A DNA stretch of 64,000 bases from Sphingobacteriaceae bacterium DW12 (GCA_000783305.1 JROE01000013.1:140789-204788), one strand, 5' to 3'. Shown: positions 44,667-54,142, counted from the first letter of the stretch. Translations and numbers: made by a program. The notes: a model not told the origin generated them from the sequence alone.

Positions 44667-46202
44667 TTATTTTTTATAAATAATATCCGTTAATTGGATG
44701 TCTCGACCTTTACTTATCGCATTCTGCTGAAAGTCTTTGATAACCTCAATTACATCCTTGTCGATAAACTTGCTTTTAGAGCCGTTTATCTCGATTTTTC
44801 CAATACTTTTTGGTAAGCTGTAGAGCTTTTGCTGTATAGGTGCTTTATTTAGGAATGTTACTTCTTCTGCCAAAGTAATGACGGCCGTTTCTTCATCCTG
44901 ATGTTTGACAATGTCGAATTTGAAAGCATTTTTCATATTAGCCTTTAAGATATAGAAGGTCGCAATTACGATCCCTACACCTACACCTGTTAATAGGTCA
45001 GTAAATACCACCGCTGCAATTGTCATTGCAAATGGAATAAATTGGTCCCAACCCTTTACATACATTTCTTTGAAGAGCGCGGGCTTAGCCAATTTGAAAC
45101 CTGTATGCAATAGAATTGCCGCTAAACAAGATAATGGAATGAGGTTAAGCACTGTCGGGATTGCCAACAATGCGAGGAACAACCATGTACCATGTAAGAT
45201 CGCTGATTGACGCGTGCGTCCACCTGCATTTACATTGGCAGATGAGCGGACGATGACAGAAGTCATCGGAAGTCCACCGAGCATACCACTGGTAATATTG
45301 CCGACACCTTGAGCAATCAACTCGCGGTTGGTTGGGGTATTACGTTTGAATGGATCGATCTTGTCTACTGCTTCTATACTGAGTAAGGTCTCTAGACTGG
45401 CAATGATAGCGATCGTCAGTGCAACTATCCACACATCTTTATTCAGGATTTGTGAAAAATCCGGTAGCGTAAAGAGGCCTGTAAATTCACTGAATGAACC
45501 TACGATAGGCACGGTGACCAGTTGTTCTGGACTCAACTGCAGTCCAGTGCCTTGGAAAGCCATTGCTAGGCCAAGGCCCACACCTACTACTAATAGTGGA
45601 GCTGGGAGTTTGTTCAGCTTAGGTATCTTGGGCCAAAAAATAAGGATCAATATGGACAGCGTACAGATGATTAAGGCGCCGTAACCAATTGAGGAAAAAA
45701 GTGTATTTGCAAATGCTGATATACCACCTCCATTGTCCATCTCAAAGGCATGGCTTTCGGTCAAGCCTAGTGCTAGTGGAATCTGTTTTAAGATAATCGT
45801 GATACCGATAGCGGCTAGCATGCCGATGATAACTGAAGATGGAAAATAGTTTCCAATCATTCCCGCCTTCAATATCCCTAAGATAAGCTGGACCACCCCA
45901 GCAATTACTACTGCAAGTAGAAAAGTCTCATACGCTCCTAGTTGTTGAATAGCGCCCAACACGATGACTGTAAGGCCGGCGGCTGGACCGCTTACGCTGA
46001 GTGGCGATTTACTAATGGAGGCTACTACAATACCTCCAATTACTCCTGTCAAGATGCCTGCAAAAAGAGGTGCTCCAGAAGCCATGGCAATGCCAAGACA
46101 TAATGGCAGAGCCACTAAAAATACGACAATACTTGCAGGGAAATCATATTTTAAGTCTCTTTTCGATAGTTTTAGAAAAGCAGACATACGTGTACCAAAC
46201 AT
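44667..46202 (-). CDS. SulP family anion (probable bicarbonate) transporter
   Basis: 511 residues. Ten or more membrane helices (about 20-400), including the SulP signature DFPASIVVFLVALPLCLGIAMASGAPL near residues 19-45 and GNITSGMLGGLPMTSVIVRSSANVNAGGRTRQSAI (about 298-332). A C-terminal STAS-like domain (about 435-511) ends the protein. The adjacency to carbonic anhydrase points to bicarbonate over sulfate, but the substrate is inferred. An alternative start at 46187 would drop 5 residues. Confidence 0.9.
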   Translation of the reverse strand: MFGTRMSAFLKLSKRDLKYDFPASIVVFLVALPLCLGIAMASGAPLFAGILTGVIGGIVVASISKSPLSVSGPAAGLTVIVLGAIQQLGAYETFLLAVVIAGVVQLILGILKAGMIGNYFPSSVIIGMLAAIGITIILKQIPLALGLTESHAFEMDNGGGISAFANTLFSSIGYGALIICTLSILILIFWPKIPKLNKLPAPLLVVGVGLGLAMAFQGTGLQLSPEQLVTVPIVGSFSEFTGLFTLPDFSQILNKDVWIVALTIAIIASLETLLSIEAVDKIDPFKRNTPTNRELIAQGVGNITSGMLGGLPMTSVIVRSSANVNAGGRTRQSAILHGTWLFLALLAIPTVLNLIPLSCLAAILLHTGFKLAKPALFKEMYVKGWDQFIPFAMTIAAVVFTDLLTGVGVGIVIATFYILKANMKNAFKFDIVKHQDEETAVITLAEEVTFLNKAPIQQKLYSLPKSIGKIEINGSKSKFIDKDVIEVIKDFQQNAISKGRDIQLTDIIYKK

Positions 46203-46291
46203 AAAAATTTTATTTACTGTAAAAAACTAATGATAACATACTTGAACGCGTCCAAAGGAAGGGTTCAATCCAATTCACATGTGTCAATAGC

Positions 46292-46633
46292 CTAACAGTT
46301 AGGAGGCGGGGTGGGTACAGAGGGATGGAAAGAACGAATATCTCGTTCATTTCTGTCAAAAAACGGGTTGCTGTCACAAATGACTTCCGGGTAGGCATAC
46401 AGATTAATCTCTGTTGAGCTTCCAAAATATTTGGTTCCCGAGTCTTGTAGGTCTTCACCTTGTTGTGCTTTACCCTTTGCGTTGTTCTCGATCTCTAGTT
46501 GCAAGACAACTTGGAGGATATGGTTTTTATCAACATCCGTCGAAAAAATGGGTGTAGCAGAAATCACCATCTTCGTGAAGAAGATGAAAAAGCAAATGAA
46601 TGCTGATATTTTTCTGTGATTTATACTAAACAT
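46292..46633 (-). CDS. small exported protein of unknown function
   Basis: 113 residues. A hydrophobic N-terminus (FICFFIFFTKMVISA) looks like a signal peptide or anchor; the mature part is polar and ends in a Pro-rich tail (PSVPTPPPNC). No family is recognised. A consensus-like promoter on the minus strand (TTTG, 18 nt, TATTTTTG; 46692-46663) lies 30 bases upstream, which supports a real gene. It precedes the SulP transporter by 89 bases on the same strand. Confidence 0.55.
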   Translation of the reverse strand: MFSINHRKISAFICFFIFFTKMVISATPIFSTDVDKNHILQVVLQLEIENNAKGKAQQGEDLQDSGTKYFGSSTEINLYAYPEVICDSNPFFDRNERDIRSFHPSVPTPPPNC

Positions 46634-46662
46634 TTTTCGTTAAATATTTCGGTTCAACGGTA

Positions 46663-46692
46663 CAAAAATAATGCAATATTGGAAAAATCAAA
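46663..46692 (-). promoter_or_regulatory. promoter of the small exported protein (TTTG-N18-TATTTTTG)
   Basis: On the minus strand TTTG (46692-46689), 18-nt spacer, TATTTTTG (46670-46663). Predicted start near 46658, about 25 nt before the ATG. Confidence 0.55.
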
Positions 46693-46848
46693 ATTAAAAA
46701 CTTAAATAAGACAATTTTATTACAAAAATTTTGTGAATGAGTCTTTTTTAAATACAAAATTCTATTTCATGCTTTTAGTATAATCTTTGATATAATAGCC
46801 AAAGTTGTGTTATATTCACATTATAATTGTCAATTCCAAGAATCAACT

Positions 46849-48405
46849 ATGGCAACAAAGGAACAGTTTATAGAAAAGATTACCCAATCGTATAGTCCAA
46901 AAGGAGCCTCTATCTTTTTAGGAGCCGGTATTTTTAATGGAGAGATAGTCGCAGGTGCCAAAGTCAACTTGGCTCTAAAGATGATGAATAGACATGGTCT
47001 TATTGCTGGAGCGACAGGGACAGGTAAGACGCGTACTTTACAATTGATTGCCGAGCAGCTTTCCAATGAACAAGTCCCTGTATTCATGTTGGATGTTAAG
47101 GGTGACTTATCTGGATTTGCCCAAGAGGGAAAGTCTAACCCCGCTTTGGAAGAGCGTGGACAATTAATTGATTATCCTTTCCAACCACAGAGTTTTCCCG
47201 TTGAATTGTATTCACTTAGTGGCAATAAGGGAATTCCTATGCGGATTACAGTTGATGATTTTGGACCCATATTGTTGTCTCGAATCTTGGATTTAAATGA
47301 GACACAAACGGGTGTTCTGTCTGCAATATTTAAGTATGCTGCAGATCAGCAGATGCCTTTGGTTGACCTCACTGATTTAAAAAAAATATTATCCTATCTG
47401 TCAGAAGGTCAGGGAGCAGCAGAAATAAATGATGACTACGGTAGGATCAGTACCGCCACTTCGGGTACGATACTAAGGAAAATTGTTGCAATAGAACAAC
47501 AGGGATTGGCACATATATTTGGCGAGCGGGAGTTTGATATCCAAGATCTCTTTGAGAAAATGGACGGTAAAGGCGTAATCAGTCTCTTGAACATCGCTGA
47601 CGTGCAAGATCAGCCACTTTTGTTTTCTACATTTTTATTGAGTCTTTTGGCGCAGTTGTTTAAAATGCTTCCCGAAGTGGGAGATTTAGACAAGCCGAAG
47701 CTGGTTTTCTTTTTCGATGAAGCACATTTGTTGTTTAATGGCGCTTCTAAAACATTCTTGTCTCAAGTTGAACAGATTATTCGGTTGATCCGTTCTAAAG
47801 GCGTAGGTGTTTTCTTCTGTACCCAAGCTGCTACAGATGTTCCGGAGACGGTCCTTGGTCAACTCGGCAATCGGGTACAACATGCTTTACGTGCTTTTAC
47901 TCCAAATGATGCAGAAGCATTGCGAAAGACAGTGAAAACCTATCCTCATTCTGAATTTTATGAAATCGATAAGATACTAACATCGCTCGGTACAGGCCAA
48001 GCTATTATCACAGTGCTGAATGATAAGGGTATACCTACTGAAGTAGTCGCTACACATATGATTGGTCCGCGCTCGGTGATGGGAGCAGCAGATCCACAGT
48101 TATATAATGATATTATAAATAGTTCTCCATTACTGCAAAAGTATAAGGAGACTATAAATAATCGTAGTGCTGAAGAAATCATCGAAGAAAAGAATACTGC
48201 TTATCGGGCTGAGGAAGAGCGTGCCAAAGCACAGAAAGAGGCTGAGAAAGCACAGGTTTCTACCGCTAGGAGCACTTCTAGAAGGCAGACACCGTTGGAA
48301 GCAGCCCAAAAGACGGCTACCACCACCCTTGCTAGAGAAGGTGTGAAGTTTCTCGGTAAATTGGCAAATGGACTTTTGACAGCATTTCTGAAGAAAAGAA
48401 AATAG
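46849..48405 (+). CDS. DUF853/HerA-like ATPase
   Basis: 518 residues from the ATG at 46849 (MATKEQFIEKITQSY). Walker A AGATGTGKT (about 53-61), Walker B region KLVFFFDEAHLLF, and HerA-like signatures FMLDVKGDLSGFAQEG, RIRSKGVGVFFCTQAATDVP-type stretch (RLIRSKGVGVFFCTQ) and LGNRVQHALRAFTPNDAEAL. The family (YjgR/DUF853) groups with DNA-translocating FtsK/HerA ATPases but its function is unknown. The charged C-terminal tail (about 455-518) is rich in Glu/Ala/Lys. It stands alone. Confidence 0.88.
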   Translation: MATKEQFIEKITQSYSPKGASIFLGAGIFNGEIVAGAKVNLALKMMNRHGLIAGATGTGKTRTLQLIAEQLSNEQVPVFMLDVKGDLSGFAQEGKSNPALEERGQLIDYPFQPQSFPVELYSLSGNKGIPMRITVDDFGPILLSRILDLNETQTGVLSAIFKYAADQQMPLVDLTDLKKILSYLSEGQGAAEINDDYGRISTATSGTILRKIVAIEQQGLAHIFGEREFDIQDLFEKMDGKGVISLLNIADVQDQPLLFSTFLLSLLAQLFKMLPEVGDLDKPKLVFFFDEAHLLFNGASKTFLSQVEQIIRLIRSKGVGVFFCTQAATDVPETVLGQLGNRVQHALRAFTPNDAEALRKTVKTYPHSEFYEIDKILTSLGTGQAIITVLNDKGIPTEVVATHMIGPRSVMGAADPQLYNDIINSSPLLQKYKETINNRSAEEIIEEKNTAYRAEEERAKAQKEAEKAQVSTARSTSRRQTPLEAAQKTATTTLAREGVKFLGKLANGLLTAFLKKRK

Positions 48406-48411
48406 AAATTG

Positions 48412-48419
48412 TATCTTTG
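48412..48419 (+). promoter_or_regulatory. -7 element TATCTTTG before the nucleotidyltransferase
   Basis: TATCTTTG matches TAnnTTTG, 51 bases before the ATG at 48471 and just after the DUF853 stop. Confidence 0.5.
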
Positions 48420-48470
48420 CCCCTTTAAGTAACACAGTTACTATCAACACGTAAACTATTATATTAAAAT

Positions 48471-49382
48471 ATGAGTAAACCAACTTTATTGATTTTAGCT
48501 GCAGGAATGGCTAGTCGCTACGGTTCTTTGAAACAAATTGATGGTTTTGGTCCACATGGTGAGACAATTATAGATTATTCAATTTATGATGCAATCAATG
48601 CTGGATTTGGAAAAGTGGTGTTTATTATCCGCGAAGAATTCGTCGACAAGATGCGTGAAGTTTTTGATGCGAAATTAGCAGGTAAAATAGAAGTGGATTA
48701 TGCTTTCCAAGATTTTGATTTAAAGAAATTTGGAATAGATAGAGAAATTGAAAGGTCTAAGCCATGGGGCACAGCCCATGCTGTATTGAGTGCATATGAT
48801 AAAGTCAAGGAACCTTTTTGTGTAATCAATGCCGATGATTTCTATGGTACCGATGCTTTCGAAAAAATGGCGAAGTTCTTGACTACGGAAGTTTCGGACT
48901 CACATATGGCGCTAATGGGTTTCAAAGTTGGTAATACGATGTCCGACTACGGATATGTCTCCAGAGGAGTCTGTGACGTGAATGCAGATGGTAATATGGC
49001 TGCGGTAACCGAACGTACGAATATCTATTACAAAGAAACGGAAAGCGGAAAAACAATCGTATATGAAGAGAATGGTGTAGAGACTGAATTGAATCCGGAG
49101 ACACGTGTTTCTATGAATTTCTGGGGTTTTACACCACGAATTTTCGATGTGGCCTTAGAGATGTTCGCTCCATTTGTTGAGGCAAATGCGGATAATCCAA
49201 AATCGGAATTCTTTATTCCGTCCGTTCCAGATCATATGGTCAAGAATAAAATGGCTGATTTTAAAGTTATACCGACATCATCCAAATGGTTTGGTGTTAC
49301 ATATAAAGAAGATAAACCTATTGTCCAAGAATCAATTTCTGCATTGGTAGCTTCGGGAGCTTATCCCGAAAAGTTATTCTAA
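48471..49382 (+). CDS. NTP-transferase family nucleotidyltransferase
   Basis: 303 residues. N-terminal Rossmann nucleotide-binding motif LILAAGMASRYGSLKQIDGF (about 7-26), then GETIIDYSIYDAINAGFGKVVFIIRE, PWGTAHAVLSAYDKV and FCVINADDFYG (metal/nucleotide Asp). This is the sugar-phosphate nucleotidyltransferase fold (NTP + sugar-1-phosphate to NDP-sugar). Which sugar is not visible. No neighbour indicates a polysaccharide cluster. Confidence 0.85.
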   Translation: MSKPTLLILAAGMASRYGSLKQIDGFGPHGETIIDYSIYDAINAGFGKVVFIIREEFVDKMREVFDAKLAGKIEVDYAFQDFDLKKFGIDREIERSKPWGTAHAVLSAYDKVKEPFCVINADDFYGTDAFEKMAKFLTTEVSDSHMALMGFKVGNTMSDYGYVSRGVCDVNADGNMAAVTERTNIYYKETESGKTIVYEENGVETELNPETRVSMNFWGFTPRIFDVALEMFAPFVEANADNPKSEFFIPSVPDHMVKNKMADFKVIPTSSKWFGVTYKEDKPIVQESISALVASGAYPEKLF

Positions 49383-49407
49383 GGGCAATCGATCGACCGA
49401 TATTTAT

Positions 49408-49444
49408 AATCCTGTACGTATTTATACTTGCAGGATTTTTTTTG
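49408..49444 (+). terminator. intrinsic terminator after the nucleotidyltransferase
   Basis: AATCCTG (49408-49414) and CAGGATT (49431-49437), then a T-run. The stem is short but the T-run is long. Confidence 0.7.
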
Positions 49445-49576
49445 GAATGAATACCTAATTGTCGGCAACTGGTTAATCTCTATTGTCGTGGATAAAGAGC
49501 GGGCGAATGCTTGCAGGCGTTATAAGCTGTCAAATTGATGTTGTGAATGCAGGGCATTTTATCTAAGTTTAGCGAT

Positions 49577-50275
49577 ATGATAAAGAAGATGCTGAAAATC
49601 TTATTAGTTGTATTGATTGCTATCATTGCATTCGCAATCCTTTATTTCTTGGCCGAACGCATCCTCTCTAGAATAGCTGCCAGGGTCGAACCGTCGAACC
49701 TGCCTCAATCAGTGGCGGTCTACATTATGTCTAACGGTGTGCACACCGACATTGTCCTACCTGTCAAAAATGAACTCAAAGACTGGTCTACTCTTTTTCC
49801 CTTTAACAATATTGTCAGCAAAGACACAGCCTATACTTATCTAGGGATAGGTTGGGGTGATAAGGGATTTTATCTTCATACCCCCGAATGGAAAGACCTA
49901 AAGGTGTCTACCGCTTTGGTTGCTGCGACGGGACTTGGTGAGACAGCGCTTCATGTCAGTTACTATAAACGAGTACAAGAAGACAATCTATGCTATAAGT
50001 GGATGATAGATACTTTACAATATAAAGCGTTAGTCGATTACATTGAGGCCTCATTGGATAAAGATAGTGGGGGTAACGCTATATATATCAATACTAATGC
50101 TCAATATACTGATGCAGATGCCTTTTATGAGGCTAAAGGAGCTTACAATCTGTTTTACTCGTGCAATACGTGGACCAATAATGCCCTCAGACGAGCTAAT
50201 ATGCCAGCAGGGATATGGGCGACCCTAGATAAAGGTATCTTAAGTCATTATAAACCAAAGAAGTCCGCTGACTGA
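49577..50275 (+). CDS. TIGR02117 family protein (DUF2459)
   Basis: 232 residues from the ATG at 49577, which begins a basic-hydrophobic anchor (MIKKMLKILLVVLIAIIAFAILYFLA); an ATG at 49547 adds 10 residues. The family's hallmark segments follow: VAVYIMSNGVHTDIVLPV, YTYLGIGWGDKGFYLHTPEW, and SCNTWTNNALRRANMPAGIW with the conserved Cys and Thr. It is a membrane-anchored or exported protein of unknown function. Confidence 0.85.
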   Translation: MIKKMLKILLVVLIAIIAFAILYFLAERILSRIAARVEPSNLPQSVAVYIMSNGVHTDIVLPVKNELKDWSTLFPFNNIVSKDTAYTYLGIGWGDKGFYLHTPEWKDLKVSTALVAATGLGETALHVSYYKRVQEDNLCYKWMIDTLQYKALVDYIEASLDKDSGGNAIYINTNAQYTDADAFYEAKGAYNLFYSCNTWTNNALRRANMPAGIWATLDKGILSHYKPKKSAD

Positions 50276-50400
50276 TTTTACATGTTTCCGTCGATTAATT
50301 GATTTGTTTCCTCCAATAAGGATGGTCGCTCGCAGCAGCTTCGTTGTGATTGTAACAAATATTTTAAGTGCTGTCGCATGTATGAATATGGATAAACCAT

Positions 50401-50408
50401 TACTTTTG
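50401..50408 (+). promoter_or_regulatory. -7 element TACTTTTG before the small membrane protein
   Basis: TACTTTTG matches TAnnTTTG, giving a start near 50413 and a leader of about 25 nt before the ATG at 50438. No good -33 element. Confidence 0.4.
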
Positions 50409-50437
50409 TTTGATATAGGCCTTTAAATCTATGTGTT

Positions 50438-50680
50438 ATGAAATTAAGTAGATTGTTATTCAAAGGATTTCGAATGGGTGCAGGGGTAGCCCTTCTGCTA
50501 TGGACTATTCTCTTCGTAGATAAGGAGTGCTGTCAAGGTCGCGTAAATGGCTTGCTCGAGCGGGTCAAATCGGAGATCATACTCGATCGATTGGAGGAAG
50601 AGTTGCGATTGAACGGCGAAATCAGCTATACGCAAGAAGACTCTACTTTTGTAGCGCTTCGTTTCAGATGGATTATATGA
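50438..50680 (+). CDS. small putative membrane-anchored protein
   Basis: 80 residues. A basic N-terminus (MKLSRLLFKGF) followed by a hydrophobic segment (about 14-27: GAGVALLLWTILFV) suggests a single anchor; the rest is charged (ERVKSEIILDRLEEELRLNGEI) and ends in aromatics. Support: the -7 element upstream and the terminator at 50697 shared with dnaK. Without comparative data it could still be a chance reading frame. Confidence 0.4.
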   Translation: MKLSRLLFKGFRMGAGVALLLWTILFVDKECCQGRVNGLLERVKSEIILDRLEEELRLNGEISYTQEDSTFVALRFRWII

Positions 50681-50696
50681 GAAATCCTAAAAGCAA

Positions 50697-50731
50697 AAAA
50701 GACCCCGAGGATTCTTTTCTCGGGGTCTTTT
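50697..50731. terminator. bidirectional terminator between the small protein and dnaK
   Basis: AAAAGACCCCGAG (50697-50709), loop, CTCGGGGTCTTTT (50719-50731): a 13-bp stem with A- and T-runs. On the minus strand it ends dnaK. Confidence 0.92.
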
Positions 50732-50752
50732 GTTTTATAATAAGGAGGATGC

Positions 50753-52660
50753 TTATTTAACCTCTTCGTAATCTACGTCAGTTACATCATCAGCACCACC
50801 ACTGTTTGCTCCATTTTGAGCTTGTCCAGCATCACCTTGTGGCTGAGCGCCGTTGTTTGAAGCAGCATACATTTCTTCTGAAGCAGCATTCCAAGCAGCC
50901 TCAAGCTCAGCTGAAGCCGTGTCGATGTCTGCAAAACTTTTCGCTGCGTAAGCAGTTTTTAGTTTTTCTAATCCAGCTTCGATTGCAGCTTTCTTGTCTG
51001 CAGAAATCTTATCACCGTACTCCTTTAGCTGTTTTTCAGTAGAGAAGATCAATGCATCAGCACCATTGATTTTATCGGCTTCTTCTTTTATTTTTTGATC
51101 CGCTTCTGCATTTGCTTCCGCTTCTTGCTTCATCTTTTGGATTTCTTCATCGGAAAGACCAGAGGAAGCTTCGATACGGATATTTTGCTCTTTACCTGTT
51201 GCTTTATCTTTAGCAGATACTTTGATGATACCATTAGCATCAATATCAAAAGTCACTTCAATTTGAGGAACCCCGCGAGGTGCAGGCGGAATATCATTCA
51301 AGTGGAAGCGACCGATTGTGCGGTTTTGAGCTGCCATTGGACGTTCACCTTGTAAGATATGGATTTCCACTGAAGGCTGGCTGTCTGATGCGGTTGAGAA
51401 CGTTTCCGATTTTTTAGTAGGAATCGTTGTGTTCGCCTCGATCAATTTTGTCATGACACCTCCCATAGTTTCGATACCTAATGACAAAGGAGTGACGTCT
51501 AATAATAATACATCTTTAACTTCACCAGTCAATACACCACCTTGGATAGCGGCACCTAACGCAACTACTTCATCAGGGTTAACACCTTTTGAAGGCTCTT
51601 TTCCAAAGAAGTTTTTAACTGCGTCAACGATAGCAGGAATACGAGTCGAACCACCTACTAGAATAATTTCGTCAATATCAGATTTGCTGTAACCAGCGTT
51701 TTTCAAAGCCGACTCACAAGGCTTGATTGTACGTTGGATCAAATCTGAGGCTAAAGACTCAAATTTAGCACGTGACAATGTACGTACCAAGTGTTTCGGT
51801 CCTGTCGCATCAGCGGTGATATATGGTAAATTTACTTCTGTAGAAGTCGTGCTTGATAACTCAATTTTAGCTTTTTCAGCAGCTTCTTTCAAACGTTGCA
51901 ATGCCATTGGGTCTTTTTTAAGATCAAAGCCATTGTTTTCGTTTTTGAACTCGTCATTCAACCAGTTGATGATTACGTTATCAAAGTCATCACCACCTAA
52001 GTGGGTATCACCATCAGTAGATTTTACTTCGAATACACCATCACCTAATTCTAAGACCGAAACGTCATGTGTACCACCACCACAGTCGAACACGACAATC
52101 TTCATGTCTTTATGGGCTTTGTCCAATCCGTAAGCCAAAGCTGCTGCAGTAGGCTCGTTGATAATACGTTTTACGGTTAGACCTGCAATTTCACCAGCTT
52201 CTTTTGTCGCTTGGCGTTGCGCATCATTAAAATAAGCAGGTACTGTGATGACAGCTTCAGTCACTTCTTGACCCAAGAAATCTTCAGCAGTTTTTTTCAT
52301 TTTCTGAAGAATCATTGCTGATATCTCCTGAGGCGTATATTTACGGTCATCAATCTCTACACGAGGAGTGTTGTTATCTCCCTTTACAACCTTGTACGGT
52401 ACATGAGTAAGCTCATTAGCAGACTCATCATATGACGTTCCCATGAAACGTTTGATGGAATAAACGGTTTTTGTTGGATTTGTAATCGCTTGACGTTTTG
52501 CAGGATCACCTACTTTGCGCTCTCCTCCATCAACAAATGCAACAATAGAAGGAGTAGTACGTTTACCTTCGTTGTTTGCAATAACTACTGGCTCGTTACC
52601 TTCCATTACAGCAACGCATGAGTTCGTAGTACCTAAGTCAATTCCTATAATTTTAGACAT
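50753..52660 (-). CDS. dnaK: molecular chaperone DnaK (Hsp70)
   Basis: 635 residues. N-terminal ATPase domain ([18 protein letters not shown], then [45 protein letters not shown] and [13 protein letters not shown]), substrate-binding beta domain ([20 protein letters not shown]) and a helical lid ending [11 protein letters not shown]. It folds and refolds proteins with GrpE and DnaJ, which are not in this window. A CIRCE heat-shock operator (TTAGCACTC-N9-GAGTGCTAA) was searched for upstream and not found; a sigma-54-like element is present instead (see separate entry). Confidence 0.97.
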   Translation of the reverse strand: MSKIIGIDLGTTNSCVAVMEGNEPVVIANNEGKRTTPSIVAFVDGGERKVGDPAKRQAITNPTKTVYSIKRFMGTSYDESANELTHVPYKVVKGDNNTPRVEIDDRKYTPQEISAMILQKMKKTAEDFLGQEVTEAVITVPAYFNDAQRQATKEAGEIAGLTVKRIINEPTAAALAYGLDKAHKDMKIVVFDCGGGTHDVSVLELGDGVFEVKSTDGDTHLGGDDFDNVIINWLNDEFKNENNGFDLKKDPMALQRLKEAAEKAKIELSSTTSTEVNLPYITADATGPKHLVRTLSRAKFESLASDLIQRTIKPCESALKNAGYSKSDIDEIILVGGSTRIPAIVDAVKNFFGKEPSKGVNPDEVVALGAAIQGGVLTGEVKDVLLLDVTPLSLGIETMGGVMTKLIEANTTIPTKKSETFSTASDSQPSVEIHILQGERPMAAQNRTIGRFHLNDIPPAPRGVPQIEVTFDIDANGIIKVSAKDKATGKEQNIRIEASSGLSDEEIQKMKQEAEANAEADQKIKEEADKINGADALIFSTEKQLKEYGDKISADKKAAIEAGLEKLKTAYAAKSFADIDTASAELEAAWNAASEEMYAASNNGAQPQGDAGQAQNGANSGGADDVTDVDYEEVK

Positions 52661-52702
52661 ATCTTGTATTTTATTAATTTTTTAATTGTTTGCAATACTA
52701 TT

Positions 52703-52718
52703 ATCAACCCTTATGCCA
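52703..52718 (-). promoter_or_regulatory. sigma-54-like promoter element before dnaK
   Basis: On the minus strand TGGCATAAGGGTTGAT: a -24 TGGCA and a -12 TTGA spaced as in TGGCAC-N5-TTGC, with C to A at the last -12 base. It lies 42-57 bases before the dnaK start. A one-mismatch TAGTATTG (52700-52693) is an alternative housekeeping -7 element. Confidence 0.4.
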
Positions 52719-52812
52719 ATTGGAAAAAAATGGTAAAAATGCTGCAAAACGGTTAAAAGGATACTATTTGGGTGACAAACTGTCATATCATTGTTTTAAT
52801 ACACTGTCTATA

Positions 52813-52843
52813 TTGCTTTCGTTTATTTATTTTGTCACCTTTG
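52813..52843 (+). promoter_or_regulatory. promoter of the thioredoxin-fold gene (TTG-N20-CACCTTTG)
   Basis: TTG at 52813-52815, 20-nt spacer, CACCTTTG (one mismatch to TAnnTTTG) at 52836-52843. Predicted start near 52848, about 27 nt before the ATG. Confidence 0.5.
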
Positions 52844-52874
52844 CCCTCTCAAAAAATTTAAACACCCATTTATC

Positions 52875-53429
52875 ATGACATTTGAAGCCTATTTAACATA
52901 CTTTGAAGATGTGCTTGAAAATCCAACGATCCACAAGGGCTATGAGGACGAAGAATATTATCACTATACTAAGATGAATTGGAGCAGGATGGGCAGGTGG
53001 CTCAAGAAATTCCAACCCTCAGTTGAAACCAACGAATTCTTTGCTTCTATCACCGTACCACAAAAATGGATATTGATTACTGAGCCATGGTGTGGAGATG
53101 CTGCGCATTCAGTGCCCATGATTTACGAAATGGTCAAATCCAACCCATACATCGAATTGGATATCCAACTTCGTGATCAGGAACCATTTCTGATCGATCA
53201 ATACCTAACAAACGGAGGAAAGTCCATCCCTAAATTGGTTATCCGGAATCAACAAGATACAGAAGATATCGCTGTGTGGGGACCTAGACCGGCTGGATGT
53301 ACGCGTGTATTTGAAACGTTGAAAGCTAAGGAGGCCCCGTTCTCCGAAATTAAAGAAGAGATTCAAAAATGGTATAACCAAGATAAGGGCCACGAGATCC
53401 AACAAGAATTGATAGCGCTGCTCAAGTAA
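52875..53429 (+). CDS. thioredoxin-fold protein (Thioredoxin_9-like)
   Basis: 184 residues, no signal peptide. A thioredoxin-like core is seen at about 58-130: WILITEPWCGDAAHSVPMIYEMVKS with the active-site region WCGDA (a single Cys where classical thioredoxin has CxxC), and the cis-Pro strand KSIPKLVIRN. It resembles Thioredoxin_9-type proteins, which I recall commonly carrying WCGDA. Role in redox chemistry is uncertain. It converges on the ankyrin lipoprotein. Confidence 0.75.
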   Translation: MTFEAYLTYFEDVLENPTIHKGYEDEEYYHYTKMNWSRMGRWLKKFQPSVETNEFFASITVPQKWILITEPWCGDAAHSVPMIYEMVKSNPYIELDIQLRDQEPFLIDQYLTNGGKSIPKLVIRNQQDTEDIAVWGPRPAGCTRVFETLKAKEAPFSEIKEEIQKWYNQDKGHEIQQELIALLK

Positions 53430-53431
53430 AA

Positions 53432-53476
53432 AATAAAGGGGGCGGAAATTCTTTCTGGGCCTCTTTTTTATTTTTT
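53432..53476. terminator. imperfect bidirectional hairpin between the thioredoxin-fold and ankyrin genes
   Basis: An A-rich left arm with GGGGGC and a GCC-then-T-rich right arm (about 53440 to 53470) can fold imperfectly; the T-run supports termination on the plus strand and the A-run on the minus strand. Confidence 0.4.
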
Positions 53477-54142
53477 AGACGCTTTTTCTAAAATATTGAC
53501 TATCGACGTGTATCCCTTCGATTTTGCGTGTTGCAAAGGCGTTACCTTGTCATGGTCGGGGATATGGATATTGCAACCCGCATCTATCAGGGCTTGTACG
53601 ACATTCACAAACTTTTGACTCCCGTTGCCTAAGATTATTGCCTCCATCAATGCTGTCCAGCCTAATCTGTTGACATGGTCAATAGGAAACCCTTTGGTAC
53701 TGACCAAGATTTTGACCACTTCAAGATGTCCCCGTTCACAAGCAGGTATCAATGCGGTACCGTTGTATCTATTGAATACGTCGAATCGGGCCCCATTTAG
53801 TAAATAGAGTTGTACGAGTGCGGTGTGTCCAGCAGCGCCAGCATAGAGGAAAGGGCTATCTTGTATGCGGTCCTGTTGATTGACATCCGCTTTGTATGAT
53901 ACTAACAAGTTCGCCATTTCGATTGCGTTGGACTGCGTTGCGATTAGAAGCAATGATTTACCATCCTTATCCGTTGTATTGACATCGGAACCTTTCTTTA
54001 GCGCTTCAGAGACCACAGCGAGTTGATTCTTTTTTACAGCTTCGACTAAGGCCATTTGTTGAATGGGAGATGTATTCATGTCCGTATCTGCTTGGCAAGA
54101 GTTTAGAAAAAATAGAGAGAAAAATAAAACGATATAGTGCAT
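53468..54142 (-). CDS. ankyrin-repeat lipoprotein
   Basis: 224 residues. Lipoprotein signal (LFFLNSC, Cys about residue 16), then five or so ankyrin repeats: DVNTTDKDGKSLLLIATQSN, DVNQQDRIQDSPFLYAGAAGHTALVQLYLLNGA, FDVFNRYNGTALIPACERGHLEVVKILV, IDHVNRLGWTALMEAIILGN and CNIHIPDHDKVTPLQHAKSKGYTSIVNIL. It is a protein-protein interaction module, probably anchored in the envelope. Target unknown. Confidence 0.85.
   Translation of the reverse strand: MHYIVLFFSLFFLNSCQADTDMNTSPIQQMALVEAVKKNQLAVVSEALKKGSDVNTTDKDGKSLLLIATQSNAIEMANLLVSYKADVNQQDRIQDSPFLYAGAAGHTALVQLYLLNGARFDVFNRYNGTALIPACERGHLEVVKILVSTKGFPIDHVNRLGWTALMEAIILGNGSQKFVNVVQALIDAGCNIHIPDHDKVTPLQHAKSKGYTSIVNILEKASKK

Noticed and set aside
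46210-46458. 82-codon minus-strand frame overlapping the small exported protein
   Set aside because: It overlaps the better-supported gene at 46292-46633, which has a signal-like N-terminus and a promoter.
52661-52874. CIRCE or HrcA operator upstream of dnaK
   Set aside because: No TTAGCACTC-N9-GAGTGCTAA-like sequence is present.
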